A stretch of DNA of 9,113 bases from Spirochaetaceae bacterium. Its GTDB lineage: Bacteria; Spirochaetota; Spirochaetia; SZUA-6; Fen-1364. The stretch's first letter is position 1; each line of letters opens with the position of its first letter. The stretch covers positions 1 through 9,113 of the forward strand of contig PMDT01000066.1 of the NCBI GenBank assembly GCA_003154555.1, read 5' to 3'. The notes below the pieces were generated by a model. It made no database searches. It saw only the letters and a program-made list of their open reading frames with translations, and was not told the DNA's origin. Positions 5,755-9,113 of the stretch are shown here, piece by piece. The position numbers were made by a program, and so were the translations under genes.

Positions 5755-7020
5755 GTGAAGGACACAAAGAGTCGTCCCTGGCTCGACGAGCTTCTCGAAG
5801 AACTGAGCCGGACGCAGCCGGGTGTCCGTGTCGACGCTGCCGCCGAATCGCTCCAGGAGGCCGGTGGCGCCGTCCTTCTCAGCGTCAAGACAGGGGACAG
5901 CATGTGGCTCGGTGTTGCGGGACCCGCGGGGTCATGCCCCGGTCTCAGGTCGCTCCAGGAGTTCGGTGCTGCCGGGGCGGTCCTGCGTCTCTGCCCGTGC
6001 GACGCGGCCAACGCGGCGGAGCTGCGTCGACTGCTTGCATTCACAAAACCCGCGCGCATCGCCGGGGCATCCATCGCACTTATCGTCGACGATCCCCTGG
6101 CCGCGGCACCGCCGGGCGTCATGGAGGCATGCCTCGACTGCGCAGTGACCCCTCTTTTCCGCGTCCCCTTCGGTCTCCCGGGCGTCGACGATCGCCTGCG
6201 CGCCGCGTCATCTCTCGACGCCGGCGCCTGGGCCGCGTTTCGTCAGGGATTTCACCAGCCATGGGGACTCGGCGCGGTGTGCATTCTTGCGGCTCCACAG
6301 GTGCAGATGGCGCTCACCGCCGGATGCACCCTGATCACACTCGCGGCGGAAGACGCCCTCCACGAGGAGTACGGCTCCCTGGGCAGGTCCGAGGTAAAAA
6401 CGGCCTACGATCGTCTCGATGCCACCTACAGGGCCGATATCGAGAAGCATTATCTCGGGCGCTCCTTCGCCGTTGCCGGCGGCGCGGTGAGATTCTCCGA
6501 GCTTGAATTGCGGCGCGCCGCGCTCATCAACGGCGAGATAATCGACCTCTGTGCGGGTCTTTTCGCGACGGTGTTGCGGACGCGGGGGAAGGGCGCATTC
6601 GACGTCGCGCTTTCATTCGCCGACGGGAAGATCCCGACCTCCCCGCAGAGTCACCTTTTCGTTGCACTGGAAGCCCGGCGCAGGAAAATGCCGCTTTCGG
6701 CAATTGCGCCCCGGCTGGATGTCGACGGCATGCCCGAGACCATCGATGCATTCAAAGGATCACTGGAGGCACACGCGTCTATTGCAGCGGCGCTCGGTCA
6801 TCGGCTGTCCCTGCGGACGGCGAGCCTGCCCGAAGAATGTCTTGCCGCGATCGGCAGGATCGCCCCCGCGGGGTATTACCTCTGTCTGGGCGACATTGTC
6901 GCGGATGCCGCATACGACGCGGTGAAAGAGGATGAGAACGCGGTCACCGCCAGGGTCCGGCACCTTTTCGCCGCTCTGGGCGTGCAAAAGAAAACCGCGC
7001 GGCCCGGGGCGCGCGGGTGA
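5755..7020 (+). CDS. UxaE-like (tagaturonate epimerase family) protein with altered active site
   Basis: A 421-residue protein. From memory its second half lines up with bacterial tagaturonate/fructuronate epimerase UxaE: YLGRSFAVAGGAVRFSE (233-249), PTSPQSHLFVALEARRR (294-310), an APRLDV segment (318-323), then EAHASIAAALGHRLSLR (338-354). The middle also fits (WAAFRQGFHQPWGLGA, 159-174). However, where UxaE has the acidic VDET before PTSP, this protein has FADGK (288-292). Where UxaE has a histidine in SLHSGSDKFS, it has SLRTASLPEE (352-361). The end is also shorter than in UxaE, which has roughly 480-500 residues. If those positions are catalytic or metal-binding, this is a relative with another reaction or a non-enzymatic role. 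No signal peptide or membrane segment is visible. It is translationally coupled to the HAD gene (GTGA overlap) and divergent from the G1P dehydrogenase. The coding region is secure; the family call is moderate and the substrate unknown. Confidence 0.6.
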   Translation: MKDTKSRPWLDELLEELSRTQPGVRVDAAAESLQEAGGAVLLSVKTGDSMWLGVAGPAGSCPGLRSLQEFGAAGAVLRLCPCDAANAAELRRLLAFTKPARIAGASIALIVDDPLAAAPPGVMEACLDCAVTPLFRVPFGLPGVDDRLRAASSLDAGAWAAFRQGFHQPWGLGAVCILAAPQVQMALTAGCTLITLAAEDALHEEYGSLGRSEVKTAYDRLDATYRADIEKHYLGRSFAVAGGAVRFSELELRRAALINGEIIDLCAGLFATVLRTRGKGAFDVALSFADGKIPTSPQSHLFVALEARRRKMPLSAIAPRLDVDGMPETIDAFKGSLEAHASIAAALGHRLSLRTASLPEECLAAIGRIAPAGYYLCLGDIVADAAYDAVKEDENAVTARVRHLFAALGVQKKTARPGARG

Positions 7021-7763
7021 TCGGCACATCACCGGTCCTGGTGCTGGACTTCGACGGGGTCATCTGCGATTCCATCGAGGAATGCTTCGCCTCATCATGG
7101 GCGGCCTACCATGGACTTTTCCTGCACGACGCGCCGCGCGCCCCGACAGAAAAGGCAGCGCGCGCTGCATTTGCCCGTCTGCGTCCCTTCGTTCGATCGG
7201 GGGAAGATTTCGTCCTCATCCAGAGGCTTGTCGCAGGTGGCGTTCTGCCCGGCTCCCAGGCTCATTTCGACGAAGAGGCGCGGCGCGAGGGATCGGCCAC
7301 AATGGAGCGCTTCAAAAACCTCTTCTACGAAGCGCGCGCTTCGCTGCTGGCGTCGGACAGGGACGACTGGCTGCAGATGAACCTGATCTATCCCCACGTG
7401 GCCGCGGCAATCGCAGCCCTTCCGCCAGCGGCGCCTCTGCATGTCCTTTCCACAAAGCGGCCGCCCTTCATTGCCGAGATCCTTGCGGCACGGGGTATTG
7501 CGCTGCCGCAGGAGCGCATCATCCACAGCGCAGGAGAGCCGAAACTCGCCGCGGTCGAACGTCTCCGTGTTCTGGGAGGATTCGATCGGGCAATTTTTGT
7601 CGAAGATCAGATTGATGCCATACGGGAAAATGCAAACCCTCGGATCATGGCCTATCTCGCCACGTGGGGGTACGTGCAGCCGGAGTGGCTGCGCACGGAT
7701 GTGGCGTTGCTCACGCCGGATGCGTTTCGGGAGCTGCTCGCGCGGACGTGGCCGCGGCGCTGA
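7017..7763 (+). CDS. HAD-superfamily hydrolase (probable small-molecule phosphatase)
   Basis: Cytoplasmic 248-residue HAD hydrolase, the size of phosphoglycolate-phosphatase-like enzymes. Motif I is LDFDGVICDS, with nucleophile D11 and acid/base D13. Motif II is in LSTKR (144-148). Motif III is K176 (GEPK). Motif IV is FVEDQID (E196, D197, D200). The helical cap inserted after motif I, about residues 18-135, indicates a C1-capped enzyme acting on small substrates. A phosphatase is more likely than a mutase or dehalogenase, but the substrate cannot be read from the sequence. The GTG start at 7017 overlaps the stop of the UxaE-like gene in GTGA, implying translational coupling and a common job. 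The divergent G1P dehydrogenase makes a phosphorylated glycerol or sugar-acid intermediate a reasonable guess for its substrate. The stop abuts that of the convergent glycosyltransferase. Confidence 0.9.
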   Translation: MIGTSPVLVLDFDGVICDSIEECFASSWAAYHGLFLHDAPRAPTEKAARAAFARLRPFVRSGEDFVLIQRLVAGGVLPGSQAHFDEEARREGSATMERFKNLFYEARASLLASDRDDWLQMNLIYPHVAAAIAALPPAAPLHVLSTKRPPFIAEILAARGIALPQERIIHSAGEPKLAAVERLRVLGGFDRAIFVEDQIDAIRENANPRIMAYLATWGYVQPEWLRTDVALLTPDAFRELLARTWPRR

Positions 7764-7766
7764 TCA
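7761..7766. other. Back-to-back stop codons (TGATCA), HAD/glycosyltransferase junction
   Basis: TGA of the HAD gene (7761-7763) is directly followed by TCA, the complement of the glycosyltransferase stop (7764-7766). It is the same zero-spacing arrangement as at 4271-4276. Confidence 0.95.
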
Positions 7767-8921
7767 GGGACGTATCGGGGTGCCTTTCCATTCGAACGGG
7801 CGTTTGAACAGGGCGCGCACAGTGACGAAGCTGTAAAAGAACCCGAAGAAAAAAAGATGCGGCAGGAGACGGAGATAGTAGCGCGTGCGCATCTTGCCTT
7901 CGTAGGCTCCTCCGACAAAAGCGAGGACGCCGATGCTGAGAAAGGCGTTCAGGGAGATCACGGGCACCCGCCAGTCCAGGACGCCGAGCGGGATGACGAC
8001 GATGCTTCCGACGAGGTAGAAAAGCACGACAAACCAGAAAAAAAACCGTGAGAGAAGGTCCGTCGCAAAGAGCGCGCCCGTATTCCAGCGCACGTGCTGG
8101 TTGACGTACTCTTTCCAGGACATCTTGCCAGCTGTAACCGCGGCGGCGCGCGCCGCGGTGCAGACCCTGACCTGCCAGCCCCCCTGCCGATTCAACGCCT
8201 CCAGCAGCAGCGCATCTTCGGTCACGGCGTATCCAAGGCTGCGAAAGCCGCCGAACTCCCTGATCGCCGCGGCGCGAACCGCCATATTGTTGCCGAAACA
8301 ACCCATCGGCATTCCCAGCCCCACGGCGCCGAAATTGTACTGGTTGATCAGGGGCTGCTCGAATGCCTGGAACCGGGACAGAAAGCTGGTGCCCTCGGGA
8401 AGCTCGATGCGGGCCAGCACGACCCCGACATCCGGGTCATCGAAATGCTCGACCAGCTCTTCGACCCAGGTGGGGGGAACTCGACAGTCCCCGTCGGTGA
8501 AGAGGAGGATATCCCCCCTGGCTTCGGCAAACGCCAGATCGAGCGCCGCCTGCTTCCCCGTGAGACCGATCGGCTCATCATGATTGTGGATCACGCGCGC
8601 GCGCGGCCCTATCGCCGCGCAGAAATCGTCGAGATGCCGCGCGGTGTCGTCCGTCGAACGGTCGTCCACGAGGAGAAAAAGGCAGTCGACCGTCTGCGCC
8701 CGCAGGGATTCCAGGAGCGCGGGAAGACGTGCCGCCTCGTCGCGCACCGCGACGACTATCTCGGCCACGGGAAGCACGGTGCCGGCCGCCGGCCGAGCGG
8801 CGCGTCGGGCGGTCCGGCGACGTTCGGCGCGCATCGCGCTGGCGATCCCGGCGGCGAGAGCGACATGAATGGAGAGTATGATCGCGCCCGCGGCAAGGAA
8901 AATGATGAGAAAGACCGCCAT
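7764..8921 (-). CDS. Membrane-anchored family 2 glycosyltransferase
   Basis: 385-residue processive-type or lipid-directed GT2 enzyme with its catalytic domain facing the cytoplasm. One N-terminal membrane helix (about 3-28) is followed by a GT-A domain with IVVAVRDEAARLPALLESL (55-73), VDDRSTDDT (85-93, nucleotide-binding aspartates), FTDGDC (141-146, the DxD metal site D143/D145), TED236 (catalytic base region) and Q275-H-V-R-W279 (the QxxRW motif). Two to three C-terminal membrane helices (about 291-340 and 352-370) and a final EWKGTP follow. This layout is shared by bacterial enzymes that glycosylate membrane lipids or carotenoids and by short polysaccharide synthases. The donor and acceptor are not predictable here. 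The ATG at 8921 is the only ATG after an in-frame TAA just upstream, and it lacks a clear ribosome binding site. It is convergent with the HAD gene and divergent from the methyltransferase gene. Nearby G1P dehydrogenase might suggest glycolipid synthesis, which is speculation. Confidence 0.94.
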   Translation of the reverse strand: MAVFLIIFLAAGAIILSIHVALAAGIASAMRAERRRTARRAARPAAGTVLPVAEIVVAVRDEAARLPALLESLRAQTVDCLFLLVDDRSTDDTARHLDDFCAAIGPRARVIHNHDEPIGLTGKQAALDLAFAEARGDILLFTDGDCRVPPTWVEELVEHFDDPDVGVVLARIELPEGTSFLSRFQAFEQPLINQYNFGAVGLGMPMGCFGNNMAVRAAAIREFGGFRSLGYAVTEDALLLEALNRQGGWQVRVCTAARAAAVTAGKMSWKEYVNQHVRWNTGALFATDLLSRFFFWFVVLFYLVGSIVVIPLGVLDWRVPVISLNAFLSIGVLAFVGGAYEGKMRTRYYLRLLPHLFFFGFFYSFVTVRALFKRPFEWKGTPIRP

Positions 8922-8988
8922 TGCCAGGTAAGCTTAGTGGAATAACATCCTTTTCACAAGCAAGAGGATTCACTACTATGGGCTCGTC

Positions 8989-9113
8989 ATGGACGTCCGC
9001 GGAAAAAAGTGGGAAAAAGGCGCCGTGCTGCTCGCCGACGGCGCGTGGGGGACCGAGCTCTTCAAGCGCGGCCTCATACAGGGATGCCCGCCCGATGAAT
9101 GGAATCTCCTCCA
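8989..9113 (+). CDS. Homocysteine S-methyltransferase-type protein (5' end only)
   Basis: Only the first 41 codons are in the window. After a short lead (MDVRGKKWEKG) comes VLLADGAWGTELFKRGL (13-29), then CPPDEWNLL. This is the N-terminal signature of the homocysteine S-methyltransferase domain (the zinc-dependent barrel of MetH N-terminal modules, MmuM/BHMT-type and corrinoid-linked proteins), where D-G-A-x-G-T-E-L forms the first strand and loop. The zinc cysteines lie further downstream, outside the window. It could be free-standing or the first module of a larger methionine synthase. The ATG at 8989 is in the conserved frame. The best ribosome binding site, AGAGG at 8963-8967, is 21 bases upstream and is better spaced for an out-of-frame ATG at 8978. 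It is divergent from the glycosyltransferase. Confidence 0.85.
   Translation, partial: MDVRGKKWEKGAVLLADGAWGTELFKRGLIQGCPPDEWNLL

Noticed and set aside
5654..5767. Longer dehydrogenase start at ATG 5767
   Set aside because: The extra 38 residues are not family-like and would overlap the divergent gene's promoter, ribosome binding site and start.
5238..6506. Plus-strand open frame of 422 codons bridging the dehydrogenase and UxaE-like genes
   Set aside because: It is antisense to the dehydrogenase in its first third and out of frame with the UxaE-like gene in the rest. It would cover the promoter region, and no family features appear.
8094..8945. Plus-strand open frame of 283 codons opposite the glycosyltransferase
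   Set aside because: It is antisense to a glycosyltransferase that keeps every GT2 motif, so it is a shadow frame.

Overview
The window is a dense, GC-rich bacterial stretch with seven complete or nearly complete protein genes and one partial gene at the right edge. I see no RNA genes, insertion sequences, CRISPR arrays or long repeats. No gap between genes exceeds about 145 bases, so no sizeable stretch is unexplained. The DsbD/ScsB-type protein implies a periplasm. Together with an IscR-like regulator, a bacterial sn-glycerol-1-phosphate dehydrogenase and a divergent UxaE-like protein, it suggests a Gram-negative or otherwise two-membrane bacterium, perhaps from a poorly sampled phylum. The sequence alone does not let me name the taxon.

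Left block, minus strand: gltX (glutamyl-tRNA synthetase) runs off the left edge probably only a few codons before its stop. It has its own near-consensus sigma70 promoter (TTGACC-17-TATAAT) and a clear ribosome binding site. Upstream lies a three-part DsbD/ScsB-like thiol-disulfide reductase. Divergent from it is an Rrf2/IscR-family regulator with a likely Fe-S ligand set. The two share an AT-rich 82-base promoter region with overlapping promoter elements.

Middle block: the regulator converges with a G1P dehydrogenase (AraM/EgsA family), the two stop codons abutting in the six bases TGATCA. The dehydrogenase is divergent from a two-gene plus-strand unit: a UxaE-like protein in which the family's conserved catalytic-looking residues are replaced, and a HAD-family phosphatase whose GTG start overlaps the UxaE-like stop (GTGA). 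The roughly 100-base divergent promoter region contains an extended -10 element and an inverted repeat ending at the ribosome binding site.

Right block: the HAD gene converges with a membrane-anchored family 2 glycosyltransferase, again with stops abutting in TGATCA. Divergent from that begins a homocysteine S-methyltransferase-type gene, cut by the right edge.

The most novel-looking unit is 4274-7763: G1P dehydrogenase, altered UxaE-like protein and HAD phosphatase. A shared role in an unusual glycerol-phosphate or sugar-acid pathway is possible, but that is inference from position only.
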